This document shows positions 1 through 9,941 of a stretch of 64,000 nucleotides of DNA, piece after piece. Where the stretch lies: assembly GCF_014645495.1 (NCBI RefSeq), contig NZ_BMLV01000002.1, positions 611,191 through 675,190 of the forward strand, in the 5' to 3' direction. The notes beneath the pieces were generated by a model. It had not been told where the DNA came from. It searched no databases and saw only the letters and a list, made by a program, of their open reading frames with translations. Positions within the stretch are counted from its first letter, which is position 1. Every line of letters begins with the position of its first letter. The position numbers and the translations under genes are program-made. This DNA comes from Cloacibacterium rupense (GTDB lineage Bacteria > Bacteroidota > Bacteroidia > Flavobacteriales > Weeksellaceae).

Positions 1-2
1 CT

Positions 3-491
3 AAATTTTTGATTAAAAGTAATGCAGATACTTTAAAGCAGAAAATGAAGAAAATGGAAAAAGTAAGTAAAAAAAGCAAAAAAGAGCTTTTATCACCGCC
101 ACCGCCACCACCTTATCCTCATCCAAAATCTAAAGTGAAAAAAGACGAGAAGTTAATTCCGCCACCACCACCAGTGAGTAAAATAGAAGCGCAAACTTTG
201 GCAGAATTTCCTGGTGGGAATACTCTTTTAAGGCAGAAATTTTCAGAAAATTTTGATACAAGTAAATTAGAAAACACTAAAGGGATGATTAAAGGAACAA
301 TAAATTTAATTATTTCTGAAGATGGTAAAAGTTACAATGCTAGTTATGATTTTGACAATGAAACTTTTAAAAATGAAGCTAAAAAAGCTATGGATAAGAG
401 TTTAGAAGGCGTAGTTTGGAAACCGGGAACGCTTAATGGTAAACCAGTAGCTTCTTCTTTAAAGATGCCAATGATGATGAGTTTTCAATAA
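3..491 (+). CDS. TonB C-terminal-like protein, 5' end missing
   Basis: This is the 3' end of a gene cut by the left window edge; the frame is open to base 3 and no convincing ATG is seen before residue 12. The visible 160 residues have a Lys-rich stretch, two proline runs (six and five Pro) separated by a charged linker, then a TonB-C-like fold: FPGG near residue 68, an 'ISEDGK' strand turn and a 'VWKPGTLNGKPV' segment close to the end. Pro/Lys linkers before such a domain occur in energy transducers and in M56/BlaR1-type peptidases of flavobacteria, so the missing part may be membrane-bound. The function of this domain here is unknown. Confidence 0.6.
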   Translation, partial: KFLIKSNADTLKQKMKKMEKVSKKSKKELLSPPPPPPYPHPKSKVKKDEKLIPPPPPVSKIEAQTLAEFPGGNTLLRQKFSENFDTSKLENTKGMIKGTINLIISEDGKSYNASYDFDNETFKNEAKKAMDKSLEGVVWKPGTLNGKPVASSLKMPMMMSFQ

Positions 492-494
492 AAG

Positions 495-529
495 AAAACC
501 TTCAAGATTTTAAAATTCTTGAAGGTTTT
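495..529. terminator. bidirectional intrinsic terminator
   Basis: A 13-bp perfect stem (495-507 with 517-529) has A-rich and T-rich flanks on both sides. It lies between the convergent TonB-like and barrel genes and can serve both. Confidence 0.85.
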
Positions 530-546
530 TTAATAGAATTACAAAA

Positions 547-1053
547 TTATTTTGTGATGTCAAATGAAACACCAACGTTTACTGCAAACTGATTGTTCAA
601 ATTTCTGAAAAGTTGGTCTTTATCGTTGTATTTTGCAATTGGAAACTGCATTTCTGTGAATAATCCAAAACCTTTGTCAAAGAAATATCTTGCACCAAGA
701 TGACCACCAAAATTCCTTAAACCTAAATTTAATCCTGGGTATATATCAATGTTAGAAGGTAAATCCAATACTTTTCCAAGATTAGCATTAAATCTTGCTT
801 TTACATCAAATCTATCCCCAAAATCAGGTTTTATACCAGTAATTTCTTTCACTCCCAATAAATACCCTGCTTGTACTCCAATAGAAAAACTTTCTCCCAA
901 TCCATAATCTAGCGTACTTACAATTCCTGTTCCGCCGTCTTGTAGATTAGCTCCAATTTGGAATTTTACATCATCTTTCCCCTTGAAAGCACTGGTTTGA
1001 GCGCTAACAAATCCTACAGAGAATACAAATAAACTTGCAATTAATTTTTTCAT
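547..1053 (-). CDS. outer-membrane beta-barrel-like protein (DUF6646-like)
   Basis: A 168-residue exported protein: signal peptide of about 18 residues ending VSAQ, then short amphipathic beta-strands rich in Gly and aromatic residues ending in an FDITK strand, as in small outer-membrane barrels. The pattern 'KGKDDVKFQIGANLQDGGTGI ... YDYGLGESFSIG ... IDIYPGLNLGL ... GARYFFDKGFGLFTE' recurs in the 145-aa protein at 25638-26075, so the two are paralogues. The resemblance to DUF6646 is from memory. It has no operon partner. The function is unknown; an adhesive or structural envelope role is only a guess. Confidence 0.6.
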   Translation of the reverse strand: MKKLIASLFVFSVGFVSAQTSAFKGKDDVKFQIGANLQDGGTGIVSTLDYGLGESFSIGVQAGYLLGVKEITGIKPDFGDRFDVKARFNANLGKVLDLPSNIDIYPGLNLGLRNFGGHLGARYFFDKGFGLFTEMQFPIAKYNDKDQLFRNLNNQFAVNVGVSFDITK

Positions 1054-1127
1054 AAATCGTTTTTTTTAATTCGTCTGTTTTGCATCAAAAATCATTCCAA
1101 TAAACTAAAAAAAACCTTTATCTAGGG

Positions 1128-2351
1128 CTATTTTTTAGAAATTTTATACAGTTTTCCACTGTCTGTAATGGCATATAAATGACCATCTTTTCCACTTAAA
1201 ACATCCCGAAATCGCTCGCCTTGTTCTTCCAAAAGCCATTCTTCTCCAATAACTTTATGATTTTCTATCACCAATCTGATGATTTTTTCTCCGCCAAGAC
1301 AACCTAAAATCAAATTGTCTTTCCATTCAGGAATACTCCCTGTGTAAAAATCAATTCCACTCATTGAAACCGAGGGGTCCCAATAGTAAATAGGCTGTTC
1401 TAATCCTTCCTTTTTACCAATTCCTTCTCCTATAGTCATCCCAGAATACTCTTCGCCGTAAGTGATGGTGGGCCAACCGTAATTAGCACCAGGTTTTATT
1501 AAATTGACTTCATCTCCGCCTCTAGGTCCCATTTCTGCTTCCCAAAGCTCTCCATTATTAGGATGAATGGCAATGCCCTGAGGATTTCTATGCCCGGTTG
1601 AATAAATTTCTGGTTTCCAACCATTGAAATTAGGATTTCCAGAAGCAGGTTTCCCCTCTTTAGTGATTTTTAAAATTTTACCTAAATAAGAATTTTGATT
1701 TTGAGCCAAAGGTCTGGTTTCTAGGTCTGACCTTTCACCTGTACTTACAAACAAAAATCCTTCTCGGTCAAAAGCCAGTCTGCTCCCAAAATGTTTATCT
1801 CCATCATAAGTTGGGGTTGCCCTGAAAATGATGCTTGGGTTTTCTATTCTTTTTTCATCATCAGACAATTTACCTTTGGCTACCGCCGTGTGATTTCCTC
1901 CAGAGAAAGGTTCAGAGAAAGTCCAATAAAGCATTCTATTGTTTTGAAATTCAGGGTCTAAGGCAATGTCCAGAAGGCCGCCTTGTCCTCTGTTGGCAAC
2001 TTTGGGTAGTCCTTCTACTTTAGAAATCATTTTTCCGTCTTTTGATATGATGAGTAAAAATCCAGATTTTTCTGTAATGAGAAATCTACCGTCTGGTAAA
2101 TTGGTGATTCCCCAAGGTCTTCCTAGGTTTTCAGAAATAATTTCTACAGAAATGGGAGTCAAAGTTTTCACTGCTTTTGCCCTTGTCTGCCCTTTAAATG
2201 CAGGGGAAATGCCCGTGTTGGGTTTAGATTTTTCAGGATTGCTGGCGTCTCTTACATCAGAAATATTTTGAGCACTAGTCTGGTTTCCCTTTCCGCAATA
2301 AATTAAAATAATGAAAACTAAAAAGCCAAAATTGGGGATCAATTTTTTCAT
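1128..2351 (-). CDS. PQQ-dependent sugar dehydrogenase family protein
   Basis: 407 residues with a lipoprotein-type N-terminus (LIYC, Cys19) followed by a six-bladed propeller of the soluble aldose/glucose-sorbosone dehydrogenase family (YliI-like). Family signatures seen: GRPWGI and LITEKSG in the first blade, GGLLDIALDP, HFGSRLAFD with VSTGER, YSTGHRNPQG, EMGPRGGDE(V)NLI and GANYGWP. Members oxidise aldoses with PQQ and pass electrons to the envelope respiratory chain. No pqq synthesis genes are in the window, so the cofactor would have to come from elsewhere in the genome or from outside. Monocistronic; the nearest gene on either side is on another transcript. Confidence 0.85.
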   Translation of the reverse strand: MKKLIPNFGFLVFIILIYCGKGNQTSAQNISDVRDASNPEKSKPNTGISPAFKGQTRAKAVKTLTPISVEIISENLGRPWGITNLPDGRFLITEKSGFLLIISKDGKMISKVEGLPKVANRGQGGLLDIALDPEFQNNRMLYWTFSEPFSGGNHTAVAKGKLSDDEKRIENPSIIFRATPTYDGDKHFGSRLAFDREGFLFVSTGERSDLETRPLAQNQNSYLGKILKITKEGKPASGNPNFNGWKPEIYSTGHRNPQGIAIHPNNGELWEAEMGPRGGDEVNLIKPGANYGWPTITYGEEYSGMTIGEGIGKKEGLEQPIYYWDPSVSMSGIDFYTGSIPEWKDNLILGCLGGEKIIRLVIENHKVIGEEWLLEEQGERFRDVLSGKDGHLYAITDSGKLYKISKK

Positions 2352-2467
2352 AAACAGAATTTTACCAAAGATAATATCTTTTATTCATTTTAAATGGACA
2401 TCATTTGATGGCTGCTTTTCCATATTTTAATTCTTGAGTATTAATTTTTAGTTCCCCATTTTCTTTG

Positions 2468-2475
2468 TATTTTTG
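2468..2475 (+). promoter_or_regulatory. candidate -7 box of uvrB
   Basis: TATTTTTG matches the Bacteroidetes -7 consensus TAnnTTTG and ends only four bases before the uvrB ATG, so the transcript would be leaderless or nearly so. No clear TTTG -33 element is seen at the usual distance. Confidence 0.4.
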
Positions 2476-2479
2476 AAAT

Positions 2480-4471
2480 ATGAATTTCAAACTACAATCA
2501 GAATTTGCACCCACTGGTGACCAGCCAACAGCAATAGAAAAACTCTCAGAAGGTTTACAAAACGGAGAGAAATATCAAACTTTGTTGGGGGTAACAGGCT
2601 CTGGTAAAACGTTTACCATTGCCAATGTAGTAGAAAAAGTACAAAAACCAACCTTGGTTTTAGCACACAACAAAACTTTGGCGGCTCAACTTTTTATGGA
2701 ATTCAAAGAATTTTTCCCAGAAAATGCCGTAGAATATTTCGTTTCTTATTATGATTATTACCAACCAGAAGCCTACATTGCTACCACTGGAACTTATATA
2801 GAAAAAGATTTATCCATTAACGAAGAAGTAGAAAAACTAAGACTTTCTGCTACCGCAAGTTTGCTTTCGGGGAGACGAGATGTGCTGATAGTGGCTTCAG
2901 TTTCATGTATTTATGGTATTGGAAATCCTACAGAATTTAATAAATCACTCATTGAAATAGAAAAAAATTCAAGAATTTCTAGAACTGCGTTTCTTCATAA
3001 ATTAGTTAATGCGCTGTATTCCAGAAGTATAAATGAGTTTGTGAGAGGTACGTTCAGGGTAAAAGGAGATGTGATAGACGTTTATCCTGCTTATGCAGAT
3101 AATGCCATTAGAATTCAATTTTTTGGAGATGAAATTGAGAAAATTCAAAGTTTTGACCCCGTTTCAGGAAATGTGACTTCTGATTTTGACCAAATTAATA
3201 TTTATCCGGCCAATTTGTTTGTGACTTCTAAAGAAACCATGAACGAAGCCATCAGAGAAATTCAAGATGATATGGTAAAACAGGTGGATTTCTTTAATTC
3301 TATTGAAAAACCGTTGGAAGCCAAACGTTTACAAGAACGTACTGAACTTGATTTAGAAATGATAAAAGAGTTGGGCTATTGCTCTGGAATCGAAAATTAC
3401 TCCAGATATATGGACGGTAGAGAACCCGGTTCTAGACCTTTCTGTTTGTTAGATTATTTCCCAAAGGATTATTTGATGGTGATTGATGAATCACACGTGA
3501 CCATTCCACAAGTTCATGCCATGTATGGTGGCGATAGAAGCAGAAAAGAAGCTTTGGTAGAATATGGGTTCAGGCTTCCTGCTGCAATGGATAACCGACC
3601 ATTGAAATTTCCAGAATTTGAAGAAATGCAAAATCAGGTGATTTATGTTTCGGCAACACCAGCAGATTACGAATTAGAAAAATCTGGCGGAATTTATACC
3701 GAACAAATTATTCGCCCAACGGGACTTTTAGACCCAATTATCGAAGTGAGACCTTCTATGAATCAAATTGATGACTTGATAGAAGAAATTCAAAAAAGGG
3801 TGGAAGAAGATGAGCGTGTTTTGGTGACGACTTTAACCAAAAAAATGGCTGAAGAACTCACGAAATATTTTACAAAATTCGGAATTAGAACCCGTTATAT
3901 TCATTCTGATGTAGAAACTTTGGAAAGAATTCAGATTATGCAAGATTTGAGAACTGGCTTGTTTGATGTTTTGGTTGGAGTTAATTTGTTGAGAGAAGGG
4001 CTTGATTTGCCAGAAGTTTCCTTAGTGGCGATTTTGGATGCTGATAAAGAAGGGATGCTTCGTTCTCGTCGTTCTTTGATTCAAACCGTGGGTAGAGCTG
4101 CAAGAAATGTGAACGGAAAGGCAATAATGTACGCCGATAAAATTACCAATTCTATGCAGAAGTGTATCGACGAAACCAATTACCGCCGAGAAAAACAAAT
4201 GCAATACAACACAGAACACAACAAAGTTCCGACTCCGCTGAACAAGAAAATTTCTGAAAATTTAGTAGGAAGAAGTAAAGACTTCCCTGATTCTCAATAC
4301 ACTCAAAAGGAAATTATCAGACAAGTTGCAGAAGAACGTGAAGCTCTAGGAAGTGCTGATGTAGAAAAACTAATCGCCGAAAAACAAAAAGCAATGGAAG
4401 CCGCAGCGAAAAATCTAGATTTCATTACTGCTGCGAAATTGAGGGATGAGATTGTGGCTTTAAAGAGGTGA
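2480..4471 (+). CDS. uvrB: excinuclease ABC subunit B
   Basis: Complete UvrB, 663 residues, the usual length. It is the helicase-like damage-verification subunit of nucleotide excision repair: it is loaded by UvrA and recruits UvrC. Walker A GVTGSGKT lies at residues 37-44; the beta-hairpin region with the paired tyrosines '[11 protein letters not shown]' follows near 90-100; DESHVTIPQ is the DEAD-like Walker B; the C-terminal helicase motifs include [12 protein letters not shown] and QTVGRAARN; a UVR domain that binds UvrC closes the protein ([28 protein letters not shown]). The ATG sits immediately downstream of a -7-like box. Alone in its transcript, or followed by the small membrane-protein gene 16 bp downstream. 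Confidence 0.98.
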   Translation: MNFKLQSEFAPTGDQPTAIEKLSEGLQNGEKYQTLLGVTGSGKTFTIANVVEKVQKPTLVLAHNKTLAAQLFMEFKEFFPENAVEYFVSYYDYYQPEAYIATTGTYIEKDLSINEEVEKLRLSATASLLSGRRDVLIVASVSCIYGIGNPTEFNKSLIEIEKNSRISRTAFLHKLVNALYSRSINEFVRGTFRVKGDVIDVYPAYADNAIRIQFFGDEIEKIQSFDPVSGNVTSDFDQINIYPANLFVTSKETMNEAIREIQDDMVKQVDFFNSIEKPLEAKRLQERTELDLEMIKELGYCSGIENYSRYMDGREPGSRPFCLLDYFPKDYLMVIDESHVTIPQVHAMYGGDRSRKEALVEYGFRLPAAMDNRPLKFPEFEEMQNQVIYVSATPADYELEKSGGIYTEQIIRPTGLLDPIIEVRPSMNQIDDLIEEIQKRVEEDERVLVTTLTKKMAEELTKYFTKFGIRTRYIHSDVETLERIQIMQDLRTGLFDVLVGVNLLREGLDLPEVSLVAILDADKEGMLRSRRSLIQTVGRAARNVNGKAIMYADKITNSMQKCIDETNYRREKQMQYNTEHNKVPTPLNKKISENLVGRSKDFPDSQYTQKEIIRQVAEEREALGSADVEKLIAEKQKAMEAAAKNLDFITAAKLRDEIVALKR

Positions 4472-4487
4472 TATTAAATAAATTAAC

Positions 4488-4865
4488 ATGGAAACTACAA
4501 TTATACTTTGTGGAATTTATAACCTCCTTTTTGGAGTTTTTCATCTATTTTTCTGGAAATTTTTTGGTTGGAAAAAAGAATTGAAAAATGTAAGCAAAGT
4601 AAATTCAGGGATTATGCAAATTCTGAATATTCAAATCATAATATTTTTCTTTATTGTAGGGTTTATTTGTCTTAAATATTCTCAAGAAATCCTTCAAACC
4701 AAACTTGGATTTGCTTTTTTAGTGGGTAATTTTATTTTTTGGTTGGCAAGAACAGTAAATCAATTTATTTTCTTGAAAATCAACGATATTAGAGTCCATT
4801 TTTTAACTGTTATTTTTATTTTAGGAATGATTTTGTTTTTAATTCCGATTGTTAATGCTATATAA
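4488..4865 (+). CDS. four-helix hypothetical membrane protein
   Basis: 125 residues with four predicted membrane segments (about 5-25, 45-63, 75-93 and 102-122) and almost no soluble part. Starts 16 bp after uvrB, so it may be co-transcribed, but nothing links its role to repair. I do not recognise a characterised family; similar small four-helix proteins are widespread and unassigned in Bacteroidetes. Confidence 0.6.
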   Translation: METTIILCGIYNLLFGVFHLFFWKFFGWKKELKNVSKVNSGIMQILNIQIIIFFFIVGFICLKYSQEILQTKLGFAFLVGNFIFWLARTVNQFIFLKINDIRVHFLTVIFILGMILFLIPIVNAI

Positions 4866-4964
4866 TTCAAATCTTCTGATTACAAGTAGTAAATTTAGTT
4901 TTTGTATAAATACCACTGATTGTATCATTTTTTTTGTAATTTTATCATCTAAAACAAATATACT

Positions 4965-5762
4965 ATGAAAAATTTCTTATTAATCCTTGCTTTTTTTTCT
5001 ATTACAATTAGTTGTTCAGAAAATGGTTTAGAAGGTCTTTCAACTGTTGAACCTTTAAATTATAAAAACGGAAATCTTTCTACGGGTAAAGTTTCTTCTA
5101 CTGGTTTGGCTGCGCCTCAAGGTTATGAATTTAGTGAGGTTAATTCTCCTATGGGAATTAGTCCTGGAAGTTTAATGTATTGCTTTTATCTTAATGTTCA
5201 GGAAAAAGCTAGATATTATATTTCAGACGATTTTATTATTCCAAATAATGAAAGTTGGAACATTAATAATATTTCGTTTAATATTATCAATTGGCCAGTT
5301 TATACTCCGTCTAGTTTTCCTGTAAAAAAAGTTTACATCGAGATTTATGATGGAAATCCAGAACTAGCAACTTCTAAAAAAATTTATGGAGATTTAGACA
5401 CTAATTTATTTAAATCTGCAACGCCAACAAATATTTACAGAATTAATTCTGGAACTACTAGTGTTAATGATCCAGACTACTCTGCTTTAATCTATAAAGT
5501 GGATACCACAATAAATAATCTCAATTTAAAATCAGGACATTATTGGTTTAAAATGATTTTAAAATTTGATTACGGAGAAGATTGGGCATGTTATATTCCG
5601 AGATTGCCTGTAGAAGGTAATAACCAAAGTTCTTTTAATGCATATTTCAAAGATATTTATCATAGAACGGTTTTCACTTCGGACGCAGAAGGTTTTAATG
5701 GTGCTCCTCTTGTAAACTATGAAGTTCCTTTTGAAATTAATGGTAAAAAAACTATACAATAA
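4965..5762 (+). CDS. hypothetical lipoprotein
   Basis: 265 residues beginning with a lipoprotein signal peptide (lipobox ISC at 15-17, followed by SENG, without the acidic export signal seen in some surface lipoproteins). The rest is beta-rich and aromatic, with segments such as YISDDFIIPNNESWNI and KKVYIEIYDGNPE that resemble jelly-roll or beta-sandwich modules of secreted proteins. It ends without a T9SS sorting domain. No family is recognised. It is monocistronic and converges with the DUF3820 gene. Confidence 0.6.
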   Translation: MKNFLLILAFFSITISCSENGLEGLSTVEPLNYKNGNLSTGKVSSTGLAAPQGYEFSEVNSPMGISPGSLMYCFYLNVQEKARYYISDDFIIPNNESWNINNISFNIINWPVYTPSSFPVKKVYIEIYDGNPELATSKKIYGDLDTNLFKSATPTNIYRINSGTTSVNDPDYSALIYKVDTTINNLNLKSGHYWFKMILKFDYGEDWACYIPRLPVEGNNQSSFNAYFKDIYHRTVFTSDAEGFNGAPLVNYEVPFEINGKKTIQ

Positions 5763-5779
5763 TTTTTAAAATGAATTGA

Positions 5780-6040
5780 TTAAAACTTATAAACCCTCTT
5801 CTTCGGTTTTTCATAATTCACTGCACCACGAAGTGGCATTAATAAATCCATCAATCCGTTAAGTTTTATTTCGTAAATCGTAGAAAGCTGCATTCCCAGT
5901 TTTCCTTTGGGCATTCCTTGTCTGTGAAACCATTCTAAGTAAGAAATAGGCAAGTCTGCCAAAACAGTTCCTGCGTATTTTCCGAAAGGCATTTTTACCT
6001 CGCAAATTTCTTTTAATATTTCTGGGTTAAATCCTTCCAT
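5780..6040 (-). CDS. DUF3820 family protein
   Basis: 86 residues matching DUF3820: MPFGKYAG near residue 19, LADLPISYLEWF and GMPKGKLG. Proteins of this family are small and cytosolic; some have been annotated as quorum-sensing-regulated virulence factors and the motif resembles part of a nuclease/exonuclease-associated module, but the biochemical role is not established. It lies four bases downstream of the AI-2E permease gene on the same strand, so the two are probably one operon. Confidence 0.8.
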   Translation of the reverse strand: MEGFNPEILKEICEVKMPFGKYAGTVLADLPISYLEWFHRQGMPKGKLGMQLSTIYEIKLNGLMDLLMPLRGAVNYEKPKKRVYKF

Positions 6041-6044
6041 TTTT

Positions 6045-7136
6045 CTAAATTTTCACTTCTACACTTTCTTGAGTATCTTGTACATTGGGGTTAGGAGTTT
6101 CGTGAGGCTCATCTTCGTGATTTTCAGAAAATTCGTCAGCATAAATTTGCATTAAAAGAATAGTGATAGAAACTAAAATCGGCCCGAAAATCAATCCGAA
6201 AAAACCGAAAATCTTTAATCCTAAAATAATTCCAAAAACAGTATTGAGAGGGTGTATGTTTTCTAATTTTTTCAAGAAAGTAAATCTCAAAATATTATCT
6301 ACCAAACCTACGATGAGCATTCCGAAGGCAATAACTCCTATTCCGCCAACAGTATCTCCACTGGCCAACATAAATAGTCCAACGGGTACATAAACAATGG
6401 CGGCGCCTACAATTGGAATCATACTGCCAATAAAAGTTAAAGCAAATAAAAGCAACGGACTGGGCGCTCCGAAAATTAAATAGCCTATCACCGCTACTAT
6501 GGCTTGTCCTAATGCGACTACAGGAATTCCTACGGCATTGGCAATCACCAATTTTCTGAATTTATCACCAATTTTTTTACCATTAGAACGTTTCAATGGG
6601 GAAATTCCCATCAGAATTCTCTCAAAAAGTCGGGCTTTTGTGAGCATAAAATACAGAATAAAAAACATTGCCGAGATGACGGTAAGCGTATTGAGAGTCG
6701 TATTAAGAATAGTTGTAGAGACTTTACCGGCAAACTCAGATATTTTTTGTTTGTTTTCTTTGCTTAGAATATCGATGTCTATTTTGCTTTGTACATAATG
6801 TGATACCTTGTCTACAAAACCATTGAACTGTTCTGCGTATTGCTGTGCGTTACCGATTTTTTGAACCAACAAATCGATAATGAGATAAGACGGAATAATA
6901 ATCACAAACAAGGCAATAAGTATTATGACAATGGCGGCTACCCATGATTTCCAATGCCTTTTTTCAACCAAATAAAAATTAAAATTTCTGGAAATAATAT
7001 AAAGAGTAATGGCTCCTAACAGTGAAGGTAAAAAGTCACTTAAATTATGCAGGATGAGACCAATCAACACTAGAATGATGGCCAGCATAAAGACTTGTCT
7101 TATTTTGTTATTGCTTATTTGACTAGACGTATTCAT
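6045..7136 (-). CDS. AI-2E family transporter (PerM/YhhT-like)
   Basis: 363-residue polytopic membrane protein of the AI-2E transporter superfamily: eight predicted helices, a central soluble stretch (about 95-150) and the family end motif GFFGLIFGPILVS. The family name comes from E. coli TqsA, but members also include Na+/H+ antiporters and permeases of unknown substrate, so autoinducer transport is not implied. The C-terminus is acidic (ENHEDEPHETPNPNVQDTQE). First gene of a probable operon with the DUF3820 gene. Confidence 0.9.
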   Translation of the reverse strand: MNTSSQISNNKIRQVFMLAIILVLIGLILHNLSDFLPSLLGAITLYIISRNFNFYLVEKRHWKSWVAAIVIILIALFVIIIPSYLIIDLLVQKIGNAQQYAEQFNGFVDKVSHYVQSKIDIDILSKENKQKISEFAGKVSTTILNTTLNTLTVISAMFFILYFMLTKARLFERILMGISPLKRSNGKKIGDKFRKLVIANAVGIPVVALGQAIVAVIGYLIFGAPSPLLLFALTFIGSMIPIVGAAIVYVPVGLFMLASGDTVGGIGVIAFGMLIVGLVDNILRFTFLKKLENIHPLNTVFGIILGLKIFGFFGLIFGPILVSITILLMQIYADEFSENHEDEPHETPNPNVQDTQESVEVKI

Positions 7137-7147
7137 ATCATGTAATT

Positions 7148-7175
7148 AAAAAAAGCAACAGAAATCTCTGTTGCT
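7148..7175 (-). terminator. intrinsic terminator after the 252-aa membrane protein
   Basis: A nine-bp perfect stem (7154-7162 with 7167-7175), with a four-base loop, is followed on the minus strand by a run of T. Confidence 0.8.
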
Positions 7176-7203
7176 CTCAAAGGTATAAATATTTTTAAAA
7201 AGT

Positions 7204-7962
7204 TTAGTCTTTATTTATTTCGTATGGGGTGCCACAATAGGCGCAATAAGTAGAATACTGAACTGAGTACACAAAACCTGCCGTTAATAAAACACCTATA
7301 CAACATAAAAGTAAACCTGATAAAGAAATAAGAAATGTAAGAATGCCTATGACTAAAAAGGTTCCAAAGTCTGAATTGGTGATGTTGAGTGCCTTCTTAA
7401 GAGTCTCAATAGGAGTTTGATTTTCAAAAAATATGATAGGTAGACCAATGATAGAAACAATGGCAAAATATATACCAGGTAAAATACAGATATAAAAACC
7501 TAGAGTTGTAATGACAGACATTAATAATCCGTATAGAATTAAATTTACTGTGTTTTGTTTGTAACCAATAAATAAGTCTGAAATATCTATATTTTGTTTA
7601 GAATTAAATTTATGAGCAATAAAAATTAATCCTGCGCTTAATGGGTATAACAAACCACCCATGATGGTAGAGATAATAATATTAATGATTGAAGAACCTA
7701 TTCCCATTGACTGTTGTGTAGCAATGATTTCATCAATATCTACCGAACCACCATTTTGTACACTTTCTATGATTTCTTTATACATTTCTTGATTTCCACT
7801 AGGTATGAATAGTGAGAAAATAGCCCCAATGACAAATGCAATGATAAGGTACAACAATGCGTAAATAAAAATGCCTTTGTAATTCTCCCAAGCGTGAGAA
7901 ATAATGCTACCAGATTCTTTCTGTGGAGCTAAAGGTCTTTCGAATTCAGAAAAGTGATTCAT
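7204..7962 (-). CDS. multi-pass membrane protein, family unassigned
   Basis: 252 residues with a charged cytosolic start (about 30 residues) and six predicted helices. The gene upstream (8020-8742) encodes a protein with the same plan: soluble start, a helix, an extracytosolic loop of about 40 residues, then paired helices, with related patterns such as 'LPGIYFAIVSIIGLPIIFFENQTPIETLKKAL' against 'VPGFLWIVFTIFVAPLLYFTPMTLVEALKISF'. They are therefore probably distant paralogues. Such proteins are sometimes annotated as beta-carotene monooxygenases without support. The short tail holds CAYCGTPY. Confidence 0.6.
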   Translation of the reverse strand: MNHFSEFERPLAPQKESGSIISHAWENYKGIFIYALLYLIIAFVIGAIFSLFIPSGNQEMYKEIIESVQNGGSVDIDEIIATQQSMGIGSSIINIIISTIMGGLLYPLSAGLIFIAHKFNSKQNIDISDLFIGYKQNTVNLILYGLLMSVITTLGFYICILPGIYFAIVSIIGLPIIFFENQTPIETLKKALNITNSDFGTFLVIGILTFLISLSGLLLCCIGVLLTAGFVYSVQYSTYCAYCGTPYEINKD

Positions 7963-8019
7963 AATTTTAATATTTTGTTTACCAAAATTAGTTAAAATTA
8001 TGAAACTTTTGTTACATAA

Positions 8020-8742
8020 CTACACAAATTTAATACGAAAATAACTTTTAAACAAAGTATAGATAATAGCATTCCAAAACGGAAAAGTGAGCAAAAACCC
8101 GAAAAAGAAGATTAATAATCCAGAATAACTGAAAAGAATAGCCAATACAGAACAAGCTGAAACAATGAAAATATTACCCGAAACTACTTTGAAGCTTATT
8201 TTCAGAGCTTCTACCAATGTCATTGGCGTAAAATATAACAATGGGGCTACAAAAATGGTGAAAACAATCCAAAGAAAACCCGGGACAACCAATGGCTTTA
8301 AGTAAAAATAAATACCTCCCCAAAGCAAGTAATATCCGAAAAATTTGAAAAAATTAGACCCTGAAAATCCAGCAAATAAATCATTGATATTGACCTCCTT
8401 ATTTTCGTCTTTTTTCTGATATATCTTGAAAAAACCAATATTTAAAGGGTAAATAATAGCCGTAGCCACTATAATCATCATTGAAAAATATTTGAAATTT
8501 TCACTCAACAAAATCTCTTGAAACTGCGCAGTAAATGCTTCTGGATCTGAGTACATCAACGGAGAAATGCTGTTTATTTTTGGGGTGATTTCATAATAAT
8601 TCATTAAAAATTTACCCATGATTAATAAGGTCGAAAAATAGATAAAAGTAAAAACGAATTGATAAAATAGGGTGGAACTCCAGTATTTAAAGGCTTCTTT
8701 TAAAACGTAATCTAGACTAATCTTTCTGCTTGCTTCATTCAT
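8020..8742 (-). CDS. multi-pass membrane protein, related to its downstream neighbour
   Basis: 240 residues, about six membrane helices, with a conserved 'P..L.EALK.SFK' segment near residue 175 that matches the neighbouring protein at 7204-7962. The two genes are on the same strand 57 bp apart and may be co-transcribed. No enzymatic motif is visible and the role is unknown. Confidence 0.6.
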   Translation of the reverse strand: MNEASRKISLDYVLKEAFKYWSSTLFYQFVFTFIYFSTLLIMGKFLMNYYEITPKINSISPLMYSDPEAFTAQFQEILLSENFKYFSMMIIVATAIIYPLNIGFFKIYQKKDENKEVNINDLFAGFSGSNFFKFFGYYLLWGGIYFYLKPLVVPGFLWIVFTIFVAPLLYFTPMTLVEALKISFKVVSGNIFIVSACSVLAILFSYSGLLIFFFGFLLTFPFWNAIIYTLFKSYFRIKFV

Positions 8743-8942
8743 TTTGCAAAAATAGTTTTTTTATGCTTAAAATACCATCGTTTTTTTAAATTAAATCCAT
8801 AGAAACTAATGTTTTAAGGAAAAATTAACGTATAAATTAGGTTTTGATTTTTTTAGCGCTATTTTGGATGGGGTTTCATCATAAAAAATCATTTTTCAAG
8901 AAATAAAAACGAAAATCATTTTTCAAAAATGTAAATTTGCGT

Positions 8943-9941
8943 ATGCTAAACATCAACCATCAAAAATTCAAAGAGCTAGACCAACTTTCTCAACAGAAAG
9001 TGCCTTTCTTTTTTATCATAGATTTTTTGATGGAAAACGTGTTGATTTTCAATCAAAAAGACCTATCAGAAAAAAAGATTTTGGTAGACTTTCCTCATTT
9101 CAAAAATATGGAAAAACAAAACTTTATACCCAAAGAAATTCTTTGGAAAGCCTTACCTCAGTCTAAAGAAGAATACAAAAAAGGCTTCGATATCGTTCAG
9201 GAACATCTGAAACGTGGAGATTCTTATTTGGTCAATTTTACCTGCGAAACGCCTGTGGAAACCAACCTTAGCTTAGAAGAAATTTTTTACCACTCAAAAG
9301 CCAAGTATAAAGTATTGATTCCTAATCAACTCACTTTCTTCTCTCCCGAGACTTTTGTGGAAATTTTAGACCAAAAAATATATACTCATCCCATGAAGGG
9401 AACCATAGATGCGGCTAAGGAAAATGCCAAAGAACTCCTAAAAAATGATGTTAAAGAAAAAGCAGAACATTATACAGTGGTCGATTTGCTGAGAAATGAC
9501 CTGAGCATGATTGCTGATGAGGTGCATCTAGATGAGTTCCAGAGGATTGATTTTCTGAAAACAAGAAACAAAAACCTCTATGCAATGAGCTCTGAAATTT
9601 CAGGAAATGTAAAACCTGAATTCCAAGGCAAGGTCGGAAGTTTGCTCCAGAAAATTTTACCAGCTGGTTCTATCTTAGGAGCTCCAAAGCCAAAGACGCT
9701 TGAAATTATTTTAGAGTCCGAAAAACACCAAAGAGGATTTTATACAGGAATTGCTGGGTATTTCGATGGGAAAAATCTAGATTCTTGTGTGATGATTAGA
9801 TACATAGAAAACAAAAATTCATTATATTTGAAGGAGAAACCAAATTGGGTGTTCAAAAGTGGAGGTGGTATCACCCACCTCAGCAGATTAGAAGACGAAT
9901 ACCAAGAAATGAAAAATAAAATTTATGTCCCGATTCATTGA
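8943..9941 (+). CDS. pabB: aminodeoxychorismate synthase component I
   Basis: 332 residues from the ATG at 8943; a TTG two codons upstream is less likely because it lies in a TAAATTTG -7-like box. This is the chorismate-using subunit that makes 4-amino-4-deoxychorismate for folate synthesis. Chorismate-binding signatures: HPMKGTIDA near 145, the VDLLRNDLS block, ILPAGSILGAPKPKT near 240 and FYTGIAGYFDG. It is short compared with the 450-residue E. coli protein because the N-terminal tryptophan-binding part is reduced, as in many Bacteroidetes. Its 3' end overlaps pabC by 17 bp, so translation of the two is probably coupled. Confidence 0.9.
   Translation: MLNINHQKFKELDQLSQQKVPFFFIIDFLMENVLIFNQKDLSEKKILVDFPHFKNMEKQNFIPKEILWKALPQSKEEYKKGFDIVQEHLKRGDSYLVNFTCETPVETNLSLEEIFYHSKAKYKVLIPNQLTFFSPETFVEILDQKIYTHPMKGTIDAAKENAKELLKNDVKEKAEHYTVVDLLRNDLSMIADEVHLDEFQRIDFLKTRNKNLYAMSSEISGNVKPEFQGKVGSLLQKILPAGSILGAPKPKTLEIILESEKHQRGFYTGIAGYFDGKNLDSCVMIRYIENKNSLYLKEKPNWVFKSGGGITHLSRLEDEYQEMKNKIYVPIH

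Noticed and set aside
4022-4219. Minus-strand frame inside uvrB
   Set aside because: Antisense shadow of the conserved helicase motifs, without a promoter or family match.
8883-8928. Repeated AAATCATTTTTCAA before pabB as a regulatory element
   Set aside because: Two 14-base AT-rich copies 30 bases apart could arise by chance in this composition; no symmetry or further copies were seen.
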